A stretch of 64,000 nt of DNA, from the NCBI RefSeq assembly GCF_014203325.1, contig NZ_JACHIV010000001.1:4341501-4405500 (forward strand). Direction: 5' to 3'. The notes under the pieces were generated by a model. It saw nothing but the letters and a program-made list of their open reading frames with translations, had not been told where the DNA came from and searched no databases. The position numbers and the translations under genes are program-made. The stretch comes from Saccharopolyspora gloriosae. GTDB lineage: Bacteria > Actinomycetota > Actinomycetes > Mycobacteriales > Pseudonocardiaceae. Positions 45,996 through 54,201 of this stretch are shown piece by piece. The first letter of the stretch is position 1, and every line of letters begins with the position of its first letter.

Positions 45996-46270
45996 CGCCT
46001 TCGGCGGCGAAGCCGTGCCCCGGGCCGCGAAGCAGGCCTGCCTTGCGGCCGAAGGCCGTGCCTCGCGGCGAAGCCGTGCCTCGGGCTGCGAAGCAAGCCT
46101 GCTTGGCGGCGAAGCCGTGCCTGTATGTGCGAAGCACATAGCCCACGTCAAGAAGGTGACAACCCGCGGGTTCTCAGGTGGTCTGTCGCGAGGACGGCTT
46201 TTTCCCTCGTGGCGGAGCCACTTGGGAAAAAGATCCCGCAGCGACAGACCACCTGAGGTTCCGCCACCCG
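45996..46270 (-). repeat. Long-hairpin intergenic repeat, copy 2 (type A plus TATGTGC tail)
   Basis: Reverse orientation. The 16-bp stem is CTCAGGTGGTCTGTCG (46173-46188) / CGACAGACCACCTGAG (46242-46257), containing the conserved CTTTTTCCC...GGGAAAAAG and GTGGC-GGA-GCCAC core. On its 3' side (lower coordinates) lie the TATGTGC-GAA-GCACATA hairpin (46124-46140) and four CGGCGAAGCCGTGCC-type repeats between 46004 and 46121. It fills the 325-bp gap between the convergent araC-like and sodA genes. Confidence 0.9.
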
Positions 46271-46297
46271 ACCACACGTCCAAACCGACCCCAGAAA

Positions 46298-46921
46298 TCA
46301 GGGCAAGCGCAACCCATTGCGGCCCGCGCGCGCGTCGGTGAAGCGCTTGCCGACCTCGTCCCAGTTCACGACGTTCCACAGCTGCTTGACGTAGTCCGCC
46401 TTGACGTTCTTGTACTGCAGGTAGTACGCGTGCTCCCAGATGTCGAACACCAGCAGCGGCGTCGTGGCGATCGACAGGTTCGAGTGGTGGTCGCGCAGCT
46501 GCTGCGTGATCAACCGCTGACCCACCGGGTCCCACGCCAGCACGCCCCAGCCGTTGCCCTGGATCGTGGTCGACACCGCCTCCAGCTGAGCGCGGAACTT
46601 GTCGAACGAACCGAAGTCCTGATCGATCGCCGCCGCCAGCTCACCGGTCGGCTTGTCGCCACCGTTCGGCGAGAGGATCTTCCACCACACCAGGTGCAGC
46701 GAGTGCCCCGCCAGGTTGAACGCCAGGGTCGTCTCCAACCCCACGATCGACCCGAAGTCGCCCTTGTCCCGCGCCTCCGCGATCTTCTCGATCGTGTCGT
46801 TGGCGCCCTTCACGTAAGTCGCGTGGTGCTTGCTGTGGTGCAGCTCGTTGATCTCACCCGAGATCGCGGGCTCCAGCGCCGCGTAGTCGTAATCCAACTC
46901 GGGCAGCACGTACTGAGCCAT
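46298..46921 (-). CDS. sodA: Fe/Mn superoxide dismutase
   Basis: 207 residues from ATG at 46921 with GGGAG nearby; an upstream ATG at 46951 adds residues that do not resemble the family. It converts superoxide to H2O2 and O2. Metal ligands are H28 (ELHHSKHH), H76 (GHSLHLVWW), D160 and H164 (DIWEHAYY). [10 protein letters not shown] is present. The Fe versus Mn preference is not decided by these residues. No signal peptide; cytosolic, although related actinobacterial enzymes are often found outside the cell. Confidence 0.97.
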   Translation of the reverse strand: MAQYVLPELDYDYAALEPAISGEINELHHSKHHATYVKGANDTIEKIAEARDKGDFGSIVGLETTLAFNLAGHSLHLVWWKILSPNGGDKPTGELAAAIDQDFGSFDKFRAQLEAVSTTIQGNGWGVLAWDPVGQRLITQQLRDHHSNLSIATTPLLVFDIWEHAYYLQYKNVKADYVKQLWNVVNWDEVGKRFTDARAGRNGLRLP

Positions 46922-47143
46922 TGGTCTCCCGTCCGGCGTGCGCGTGGACACGCCTGGATGCTCTGTTCACCGTCAGCCACCGTTCACCCGCTCAGGGGAT
47001 GGGTGGATGGCTCCAACAGCCTCGAACTTCGAGCGTGGTCGAGGTCAACACCGTGCCGGACATGGCCTCGATCACTCCAACGGATGGACTATGTCCTGCG
47101 GTTGGGTCACAACCGCTAAAACGGCTATTGGTAACGTAACGCC

Positions 47144-48256
47144 GTGCCTGAAGGAACCGCTGCGCCCGCACGAGCTCGCTCGGGCACGGGGAGCAACCGC
47201 AAGATCAGCTGGGATGTCGTGCGTGCGGGGTGCGTGGGGCTGGTGATGCTCTACCACGCGACGTTCTTGAGCGTCTACCTCCACCCCGAGCTGATCCCGC
47301 GGAACTTCGCGTTCCCGTACCAGGTGGGCGCGAGTCTGCTGCTGGTGATCTCCGCGTACTTCGCGTGCGTGACGATCGGCAGGGGCACGTTGCTGCGGTA
47401 CTGGTGGGGCCGCATAGCGCGGTTGTTGCCGCCGTTCCTCGCCGCGGTCGTGGTCATCTTCCTGGGCGTCCGGTTGCTGCCGATCGAGGGCTGGTTCGCG
47501 CCCACCGGGGGCGACCTGGTCTCGAACCTGCTGATGCTGTGGAACTGGCGGCCGTCGGAGTACCTCTACATCGACGGTTCGCACTGGACGGTGCCGCTGC
47601 AGCTGATGGGCTTCAGCGCGGCGGCGATGCTGTACGCGAGCCGCTACGGGCACGGCCGCCGCATCCTGGTGGTGCTGTGGGCCGCGGTGCTGATCCCCGC
47701 GGCGCAGTGGCCGCTGCGCGTCACCCAGCCCCCGGAGTGGTACCGGACGGTGGTCGACGGCATCGGCATGCACCGCTGGCACCTGTTCGTGGTGGGCGTG
47801 GCGATCTGGTTGTGGTCCACCAAGCGCATCGGGACGCCGCACTTCGCGCTGATGCTGTCGTTCTGCATGCTCGGCCAGGCGCTGCACAACTACGCGGAGA
47901 CCCCGGAAGGTCTCGTCGCGGACTGGGGTTCGACGGCCGCCGTGTGCGTCGGGATGATCGTCGTCGCGCTGACCGCGCGCGGCCCGGATTGGAACCGGGT
48001 CATCCCGCAGTGGACGCGACGCCCCATCCAGTGGTTCGCGGGCATCTCCTACGGCGTGTTCCTGATGCACCAGACCCTCGGCTACGTGGTCTCGCGCCTG
48101 CTCCAGGACCTCGGCGTGGGCCCGACGTTGCAGACCGCGGCGTTCCTGGTGAACGGCGTGCTGCTGGGCTGGGCGCTGACGAAGCTCGTGGAACGCCCAG
48201 CACACCGCATGCTGATGAACACCTACGACCGCTTCATCGCACGTCGAGCTGCCTGA
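47144..48256 (+). CDS. Acyltransferase family 3 (OafA/YrhL-like) membrane protein
   Basis: 370 residues, about ten membrane helices. The N-terminal RAGCVGLVMLYHATF contains the conserved His of acyltransferase-3 proteins, and CVTIGRGTLLRYWWGRIARLLP the conserved Arg-rich loop. WTVPLQLMGF is the usual mid-protein Trp motif, and GVFLMHQTLGYVV the final helices. Members O-acetylate surface sugars, glycolipids or antibiotics. GTG at 47144 is the likely start. The substrate is unknown. Confidence 0.88.
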   Translation: MPEGTAAPARARSGTGSNRKISWDVVRAGCVGLVMLYHATFLSVYLHPELIPRNFAFPYQVGASLLLVISAYFACVTIGRGTLLRYWWGRIARLLPPFLAAVVVIFLGVRLLPIEGWFAPTGGDLVSNLLMLWNWRPSEYLYIDGSHWTVPLQLMGFSAAAMLYASRYGHGRRILVVLWAAVLIPAAQWPLRVTQPPEWYRTVVDGIGMHRWHLFVVGVAIWLWSTKRIGTPHFALMLSFCMLGQALHNYAETPEGLVADWGSTAAVCVGMIVVALTARGPDWNRVIPQWTRRPIQWFAGISYGVFLMHQTLGYVVSRLLQDLGVGPTLQTAAFLVNGVLLGWALTKLVERPAHRMLMNTYDRFIARRAA

Positions 48257-48299
48257 AGTCACCACAAGGGCGACCAAAGCAAACCCGCCGAACCGCCCG

Positions 48300-48583
48300 A
48301 AGCTCTGCCGTGAGCGGCGAACCCGTGCAGTGGACGAGCGAAGCGAAGTCCACCACGCGGCCAAAGGCCGTGCCTCGCGGCGTAGCCGTGCAGTGGACGA
48401 GCGAAGCGAAGTCTGCTTTGCGGCGTAGCCGTGCCTGTATGTGCGAAGCACATAGCCCACGTCGAAAAGTCCTCACCGGCGGGTTCTCAGTCGGTCTCTC
48501 GCGAGGACAGCTTTTTCCCTCGTGGCGGAGCCACTCGGGAAAAAGATCCCGCAGCGAGAGACCGACTGAGGTTCCGCCACCCG
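48300..48583 (-). repeat. Long-hairpin intergenic repeat, copy 3 (type A plus TATGTGC tail)
   Basis: Reverse orientation. The stem is CTCAGTCGGTCTCTCG (48486-48501) / CGAGAGACCGACTGAG (48555-48570), and the inner core is conserved. The TATGTGC hairpin lies at 48438-48454. The tail contains an exact 26-nt direct repeat, 48325-48350 and 48388-48413 (GTGCAGTGGACGAGCGAAGC and on), plus CGGCGTAGCCGTGC and CGGCCAAAGGCCGTGCC units. It occupies the 361-bp gap between the convergent acyltransferase and peptidase genes. Confidence 0.9.
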
Positions 48584-48617
48584 ACCACCCAAGCAAAACG
48601 ACCGGGCGGGCAAGAAA

Positions 48618-49997
48618 TCAAGGAAGCCGCGGCGGAGTCCGGGGCAGGTCGTCGCGGTCCAGGGGTGTGGTGAGCCTGGCCGGTGCCTGGTCCACGCCTG
48701 CCCAGCGGCGCAGTGTCGCCTCGGCCTCGGTGCGTTCGGCGCCGGGCAGGTCTTCGATCTGGGAGCCGTGGTTGCCGTCCGGCACCAGGTAGTCGTACGA
48801 GTCCCGGCTGCCCGGGCCTAGGCGGAACGGCTCGGCGCTCCACGGGTCGGCCGAACCGTTGACGAACATCAGTTCCGAGCCTTGCGAGGCGACCCACGCG
48901 GCGACGTCGGCCATCGCGCCGGGCCGGAACTGCATGTCGATCTCGCGCGGGACGAAGTTGCGCGGTTCTCCGATGGCGCGGTGGTGCAGCAGGTCCGCCA
49001 GCGGCTCGTCGGACACGTCGGGCCAGCCCAGCTGGGTGCCCGCCTGGTAGTAGTACGGCACGTACGGGTCGAGGCCCTGGTCGGCGTACGAGGAGAACTC
49101 CACGGTCTCGTCGAAGAAGGTCCACAGGTCGTCGAGGCTCGCGCCGGGCGCCGGGATCCGCGCGCAGTCCTGCTGTCCCCGGTACTGCCAGAACGCGAAC
49201 GGCGCGTCGACGACCACGGCCTCCAGCGCCCGGTCCACGTCGCCGATGATGCGGTCGAAGGTGAGCCCCTCCGCCGCCGCGTGGGCGGCGAACCGGTCCC
49301 GCAGCTCGGTGCGCCGGGTCAGCGCGTCCCGCTGCACGGCCGTCAGCGCGGCGCGGCAGGACTCGTCGCCGACGTTCGCGAGGAACTCGTCGTAGCGGTC
49401 GCGCTCGTTGACGATGTCGTTCGGCGCGACGTAGGCGACGGTCGCGTCGACGTCGCGCGGGTAGAAGCGGCGGTGGTAGACGGCGGTCATGCCGCCCTTG
49501 CTGGCGCCGGTGGTGACCCAGCGGTCGGCGTAGACCGCGCGCAGCGCTTCGATGACGCGGTGCTCGTCGGTGGCGGCCTGCCAGATGTTCAGGTCCGTCC
49601 AGTCCGGCCGGCCGGGTCGGGACGGGGTGAAGAAGCGGTGCTCCATCGCCACCTGGTTGCCGTCGAGCAGCCGGGTCGGCTCGGTGCGGCTCGCCTTCGC
49701 AGGCAGGTTGTAGCCGGTGGTGTAGAGGACCGTGGGCCGTGCGAGGTCGCGGTGCAGCAGGGTGAGGCGCTGCTGGAATCCGCCGGCCGCCGGGTCGCGG
49801 TGGTCGGTGGGCTGGGCGTAGGTGAGGTCGAACAGCCGGAAGCCGGGTTCCGTCGGGCGTTCACCGAGCACCGTCAGGCCGGGCACGGCGTCGAGCCGGG
49901 AACGCACGTCGTCGGGCGGGCTCGCGCCCGCGACGGGAACGCCCGCGAGCAGCAGGCATCCCGCGGCCAGCACCGACAGCCACCCTCGAATCCGCAT
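48618..49997 (-). CDS. Secreted S37/PS-10-type tripeptidyl aminopeptidase
   Basis: 459 residues with signal peptide MRIRGWLSVLAAGCLLLAGV, cleavage near AGA-SP. It is an alpha/beta-hydrolase serine peptidase of the Streptomyces PS-10 (S37) group, which removes tri- or tetrapeptides from N-termini. Family blocks are FDLTYAQPTDHRDP, LYTTGYNLPA, the nucleophile elbow GASKGG (S166), VAYVAPND, and a late VPDGNHGSQI with the catalytic His. No pro-sequence is evident. The end of its gene abuts the repeat-filled gap. Confidence 0.86.
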   Translation of the reverse strand: MRIRGWLSVLAAGCLLLAGVPVAGASPPDDVRSRLDAVPGLTVLGERPTEPGFRLFDLTYAQPTDHRDPAAGGFQQRLTLLHRDLARPTVLYTTGYNLPAKASRTEPTRLLDGNQVAMEHRFFTPSRPGRPDWTDLNIWQAATDEHRVIEALRAVYADRWVTTGASKGGMTAVYHRRFYPRDVDATVAYVAPNDIVNERDRYDEFLANVGDESCRAALTAVQRDALTRRTELRDRFAAHAAAEGLTFDRIIGDVDRALEAVVVDAPFAFWQYRGQQDCARIPAPGASLDDLWTFFDETVEFSSYADQGLDPYVPYYYQAGTQLGWPDVSDEPLADLLHHRAIGEPRNFVPREIDMQFRPGAMADVAAWVASQGSELMFVNGSADPWSAEPFRLGPGSRDSYDYLVPDGNHGSQIEDLPGAERTEAEATLRRWAGVDQAPARLTTPLDRDDLPRTPPRLP

Positions 49998-50153
49998 CCG
50001 CGCCCCTCCCGCTGATCACCGGCAGCGACCAACCTAATGCCGATCGCACGGACGCGGTAGCCCGCGAGCGGAGCCGCATCCGGGGTGAGCCGGGCCGATC
50101 GTCGGTCCGGCTCACCCCGGATGGCGTTTCCGAGTCCTGCTCGGTGCCGCCGA

Positions 50154-51122
50154 TCAGCCGGTGACGGCCTCGGCGACCTCCGCCTCGGGTGCCTCGGCGT
50201 CGGCCGGCTTGGTGCGCTGGCGCGGGACCTCGACGTCCGGGTCGTTGTCGAGCAGTCCGCCGTGCACGACGCCCGCCGCGTACGAATCGGAGGACTCGGT
50301 CATCGCCCCGGCTTCGATGTCGCTGAGGAACGGCTCCGCGTCGCTCATGATCTGCTGCGCGGTGCGGACCCGCTTCGCCAGGTCCTGGCGCATCCGCAGC
50401 ATCGCGTCGGAGTGCTCGTCGGCACGCCGGATGCGGCGCTCGGCCTCGGCGGTCGCCTCCAGGACGCGGCGGCGCGCCTCGTCCCGGCTGCGCTGCTCGC
50501 GCTCGGCCTGCACCCGGTTGGCCTCGTCGCGGCGGGCCGCCATGGAGATCTCGAAGTCGTTCTCCACCTGGGTGCGCCGCGCTTCGGCGTCGTGGTCGAG
50601 CTTGCGCCGGTGCGTCTCGGCTTCCCGCGCCATGCGCTGGATGTCGCGCCGGGTCTCGGCGAGCGCCTCGTTGCGCTGCGTCTCGGACTGCCTGCGCCAC
50701 TGGTCGGCCTCGGCCACGAGGTTCTCGTAGCGGGCGCGCAGCTCGGCGGCGGACTGCTCGGCGCGGGCCCATTCGTGCTCGGCCGCGGCCTGCGCGGAGG
50801 AGACGACCTCCTCGGCCTCGTCGTGGGCCAGCCGCACCATCCGGCGCAGCCGGTCGGACAGCCCTGCCTCTTCGACGGGCGTGCGGCACACCTCGTCGAA
50901 CTGGGCGCGCAGCGCCTCGATCTCCGAGCGCGCCTGGTCCAGCTGCGCGGAGAGGTCGCTGACCTGGCTGAGCGCGGCGTCCCGATCTTCGGTGAGCATC
51001 CGCACTTCGGCATCGGTCTGCTGGATGTAAAAACGCACCTGGGAGCGGCGATAGCCGTACCAGACGGTGTCGAAATCGGACTTCAGCGGCACCAGTTCAC
51101 GATCTTCGTTGTGGTAGCCCAC
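50154..51122 (-). CDS. DivIVA-like coiled-coil protein
   Basis: 322 residues. The N-terminal VPLKSDFDTVWYGYRRSQVRF has the pattern of a DivIVA membrane-binding segment (FDxVxxGYRRxQV), followed by about 220 residues of continuous coiled coil rich in Glu, Arg, Ala and Gln. An acidic Pro/Ala-rich tail completes the protein. Actinobacterial relatives organise polar growth or cell-wall assembly. The start is GTG at 51122. It is separated by a 324-bp gap from the TetR gene and appears to be a single-gene transcript. Confidence 0.82.
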   Translation of the reverse strand: MGYHNEDRELVPLKSDFDTVWYGYRRSQVRFYIQQTDAEVRMLTEDRDAALSQVSDLSAQLDQARSEIEALRAQFDEVCRTPVEEAGLSDRLRRMVRLAHDEAEEVVSSAQAAAEHEWARAEQSAAELRARYENLVAEADQWRRQSETQRNEALAETRRDIQRMAREAETHRRKLDHDAEARRTQVENDFEISMAARRDEANRVQAEREQRSRDEARRRVLEATAEAERRIRRADEHSDAMLRMRQDLAKRVRTAQQIMSDAEPFLSDIEAGAMTESSDSYAAGVVHGGLLDNDPDVEVPRQRTKPADAEAPEAEVAEAVTG

Positions 51123-51446
51123 GGTCTCACCCCACTGAGAATGTGTTGATCATCAGTTGTCCTGCTGGGAGCGAGCCACGCCCCGACGCGGCAATGTCCG
51201 TTGTACACCGGTGAATCACCCGACGATGTGCTCCGCCAGTAGGAACCTGGCGGCACCCGGACATTGGCGCGACGACACTGCTGAGACGACATTGCCTGCC
51301 CGGTCACCCGGCGGGCGACGGTGAAACGGATCGCTGCGGACCATTGTTCACCCGCAGCACTCATAAGATCAACTGATCGGTTTTCCGAAACCGGTGGGAA
51401 ATCCGGGTGCGACACCTGGGGCCGGACGCCGAAAAACGTTGCTACA
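51123..51446. other. 324-bp gene-free region upstream of the DivIVA-like gene
   Basis: Presumed promoter region of the coiled-coil gene. It contains a weak hairpin CGGTTT-TCCG-AAACCG (51378-51393), perhaps ending the TetR transcript that arrives from the right. No gene or RNA is recognised. Confidence 0.4.
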
Positions 51447-52016
51447 TCAGCGATTTCCGACCGGCAGCAGCACTCGCCGAAAAGTGGTTTCGATTTCGTC
51501 TCGACTCGGCACCGACTCGCGGACGATGCCCTGCAGCAGCAGCCCGCAGAAAACCGCCGAAAGTGCCCTTCCGGTAACGGGATCGGTATAGAAGGTGAAC
51601 AGCTCGACCAGAGCCGCGTCCCATTCGGTGCTGACGTGCGCGAGAGCCGGGCGGTGCAGCGCGGCGATGTAGAGCTCGTGCTGCACGACCGTCCGGGTGC
51701 GCTCCGGGCCGAGGTAGCGCAGCACCAGGTCCCCGAGCGCGGTCGCCAGCTCGGCACCGGCGTCGATCGCGGCGGCCCAGGCCCGCAGTTCGGCGACGTC
51801 GTCCTGCGCGGAGTGCCGCAGCGCCTCTGCCAGCAGGTCGTCGAGGGTGCGGAAGTAGTAGGTCGTGGAGCCCAGCGGCACGTCGGCCGCGGCGGCGACG
51901 GCGCGGTGCGTGAGCTTCTCGATACCGCGCTCGGCGACGACGGCGATCGCGGCGCGCGCGATGCGCTCCTTGCGCGCCGGATCTTTGCGGCGGGTCGCGG
52001 ACTCCGTCGTCGACAT
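51447..52016 (-). CDS. TetR-family regulator (BetI-like position)
   Basis: 189 residues from ATG at 52016; a longer frame upstream is possible. The helix-turn-helix segment is AAIAVVAERGIEKLTHRAVA plus AADVPLGSTTYYF. The C-terminal helices form the ligand pocket. It is divergent from betB, and a TGTACA palindrome pair lies between them (52135-52148), so it probably represses the choline oxidation genes. BetI assignment is by position only. Confidence 0.84.
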   Translation of the reverse strand: MSTTESATRRKDPARKERIARAAIAVVAERGIEKLTHRAVAAAADVPLGSTTYYFRTLDDLLAEALRHSAQDDVAELRAWAAAIDAGAELATALGDLVLRYLGPERTRTVVQHELYIAALHRPALAHVSTEWDAALVELFTFYTDPVTGRALSAVFCGLLLQGIVRESVPSRDEIETTFRRVLLPVGNR

Positions 52017-52130
52017 GCCCGCAAGCCTGCCATGCGCGCCGCCCGCAGCGTTGCGCGCCATGTCACCCTGGCGGCGTCGGTACTGGTCAAACGCCTGAAC
52101 CGAGGTGCGCCGACCGCCTCGAACACGCTG

Positions 52131-52164
52131 TTGATGTACAGATGTACACAGCCGGTGCTAGTGT
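52131..52164 (+). promoter_or_regulatory. Promoter/operator of the choline oxidation genes
   Basis: TGTACA-GA-TGTACA at 52135-52148 is a TetR-type operator, and TGCTAGTGT at 52157-52164 reads as an extended -10 (TGn-TAGTGT at 52159). The operator covers the -35 position, so binding would block polymerase. The betB start lies 130 nt downstream. Confidence 0.55.
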
Positions 52165-52293
52165 CCGTCGGCAACGCAGCCAGGCCCGCCGCGCCCCGGC
52201 CGAGAACGAATCGGCCCGCGCCCGCACCGGCCGCCCGCGCGACCACGCGCCGCACTGAGACCCGAACGGACCAAAGGACCAGCAGGGACACCT

Positions 52294-53784
52294 ATGTCGA
52301 ATACCGAAGGCCCGAGCACGCTGTTCATCGACGGGACCTGGCAGCCCGCCGCCGCCGGCGGCGTCCGCGAAATCCACAGCCCCGCCGACGGCACCCTCGT
52401 CACCACCGTCTCCGAAGGTGACCGCGCCGACACCGAACGCGCCGTGCTCGCCGCCCGCCGCGCCTTCGACGACGGCGCCTGGGCGAACACCTCCGCCTGG
52501 GACCGCGGCGACCTGCTGCTGCGAGTCGCCGACATCCTCGTCCGGGACAAGGACGAATTCGCCCGCGCCGAATCCGGCGACACCGGCAAACGCCTGGTGG
52601 AGAGCGAATACGACATGGACGACATCGCCGGCTGCTTCCGCTACTTCGGCAAGATCGCGGGCACCGACGGCGGCAGCGTCATCGACACCGGCTCCCCCGA
52701 CTCGTTCAGCCGCGTGCGCTACGAACCCGTCGGCGTGTGCGGAATGATCACGCCGTGGAACTTCCCGCTGCTGCAGGTGGCGTGGAAGGTCGCTCCCGCC
52801 ATCGCCGCCGGCGACACCTTCGTGCTCAAGCCCAGCGAACTCACGCCCAGCACCGCGATCCTGCTGATGCGCGCCCTCACCGAGGCCGGACTGCCCTCCG
52901 GGGTCGGCAACCTCGTGCTCGGCACCGGCCCCGAAGTCGGCGCCGTCCTGTCCGAACACCCCGACATCGACCTCGTCTCGTTCACCGGCGGCCTGCACAC
53001 CGGGCGCCGCGTGGCGGCGGCAGCGGCGGCCACCGTGAAGAAGGTCGCGCTGGAGCTCGGCGGGAAGAACCCCAACGTCGTGTTCGCCGACGCCGACTTC
53101 GACACCGCCGTCGACTACGCCCTGATGGCGGTGTTCCTGCACTCCGGGCAGGTCTGCTCCGCCGGGGCCCGGCTGATCGTGCAGGACGAGATCCACGACC
53201 GCTTCGTCGACGAAGTCGTGCGCCGCGCCGAGAAGATCCGCATCGGCGGCCCCTACGACACCGACGCGGAGACCGGCCCGCTGATCTCCGCCGCGCACCT
53301 GGAGAAGGTCGACGCCTACGTCCAGAAGTGCGTCGAAGAAGGCGCCGTGCTGCGCACCGGTGGCCGCCGCCCCGAAGGCGAGCAGTACGCCGACGGCCAC
53401 TACTACCTGCCGACCGTGCTGGACGAAGTCCAGCAGGGCTCGTACGCGGTCGTCGAAGAATCCTTCGGCCCGGTGCTGACCGTGGAGCGGTTCACCGACG
53501 AGGACGACGCCGTGCGCATCGCCAACGACACCCACTACGGCCTGGCCGGCGCCGTGTTCAGCTCCGAGGTGAGCAAGGCGCAGCGCGTCGCGCACCGGCT
53601 CCGCCACGGCACCGTGTGGATCAACGACTTCCACCCCTACCTGCCGCAGGCCGAATGGGGCGGATACAAGCAGTCCGGCATCGGACGCGAGCTCGGGCCC
53701 ACCGGGCTCGGCGAGTACCAGGAGGCCAAACACATCCACCAGAACCTCCGCCCTGTTCCTCCTAGGTGGTTTGACGGGCGGTAA
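52294..53784 (+). CDS. betB: Betaine-aldehyde dehydrogenase-type aldehyde dehydrogenase
   Basis: 496-residue NAD(P)-dependent aldehyde dehydrogenase. MITPWNFPLLQVAWK is the coenzyme segment. E254 in LELGGKNP and catalytic C288 in GQVCSAGARL are in place, followed by ESFGPVLTVE. Glycine betaine formation from betaine aldehyde is inferred from the downstream BetA-like oxidoreductase and permease genes. The gap after it is 417 bp and contains a mosaic repeat, so either the operon is split or the repeat is transcribed. Confidence 0.86.
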   Translation: MSNTEGPSTLFIDGTWQPAAAGGVREIHSPADGTLVTTVSEGDRADTERAVLAARRAFDDGAWANTSAWDRGDLLLRVADILVRDKDEFARAESGDTGKRLVESEYDMDDIAGCFRYFGKIAGTDGGSVIDTGSPDSFSRVRYEPVGVCGMITPWNFPLLQVAWKVAPAIAAGDTFVLKPSELTPSTAILLMRALTEAGLPSGVGNLVLGTGPEVGAVLSEHPDIDLVSFTGGLHTGRRVAAAAAATVKKVALELGGKNPNVVFADADFDTAVDYALMAVFLHSGQVCSAGARLIVQDEIHDRFVDEVVRRAEKIRIGGPYDTDAETGPLISAAHLEKVDAYVQKCVEEGAVLRTGGRRPEGEQYADGHYYLPTVLDEVQQGSYAVVEESFGPVLTVERFTDEDDAVRIANDTHYGLAGAVFSSEVSKAQRVAHRLRHGTVWINDFHPYLPQAEWGGYKQSGIGRELGPTGLGEYQEAKHIHQNLRPVPPRWFDGR

Positions 53785-53811
53785 GGACCACGGCTCGTCG
53801 TGCTCTGGGGG

Positions 53812-54075
53812 CGGGTAGCGGAACCTCAGTTGGCCTCTCGCTGCGGGATCTTTTTCCCGAGTGGCTCCGCCACGAGGGAAAAAGCTGTCCTCGCGAGAGG
53901 CCAACTGAGAACCCGCCGGTGGTCGGCTTCTCGACGTGGGCTATGTGCTTCGCACATACAAGCACGGCTTCGCCGCAAGGCAGGCGTGCTCCGCCGCCCA
54001 AGGCACGGCCTTCGGCCGCAAGGCACGGCTTCGCCCGCCCACTGCACGGCTTTGCCGCTGGTCGGGCTTCGTTGC
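53812..54075 (+). repeat. Long-hairpin intergenic repeat, copy 4 (type A plus TATGTGC tail)
   Basis: Forward orientation. Leader CGGGTAGCGGAACCTCAG is followed by stem CTCAGTTGGCCTCTCG (53825-53840) / CGAGAGGCCAACTGAG (53894-53909), inner TTTTTCCC / GGGAAAAA, and terminal GTGGC-TCC-GCCAC. The right end is AACCCGCCGG at 53910-53919. Then come GACGTGGGC, the TATGTGC-TTC-GCACATA hairpin (53942-53958) and several GCACGGC repeats to about 54075. It is the only copy that lies between two same-direction genes (betB and the permease). Confidence 0.9.
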
Positions 54076-54201
54076 TCGGGCGGTCGCCCTGCGCGGGCAC
54101 GGGGTCGCAGGATTTCGGCAGTACCACTTCGTTGCGCAACAACCACCCGTTGTTCGGCCTCGCAGCCCGCGAGGCGGCGAGCGCGGGAAAGGAGTTAGGG
54201 C

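Noticed and set aside
45996-46140. Possible small proteins starting MGYVLRTYRHG or MCFAHTGTAS in repeat tails
   Set aside because: The frames recur at several copies on either strand because the TATGTGC tail repeats; they are artefacts of the repeat sequence, with no ribosome binding site and no consistent protein length.
51378-51393. Terminator for the TetR gene
   Set aside because: Only a 6-bp stem, 54 nt from the stop; too weak to list as a terminator.
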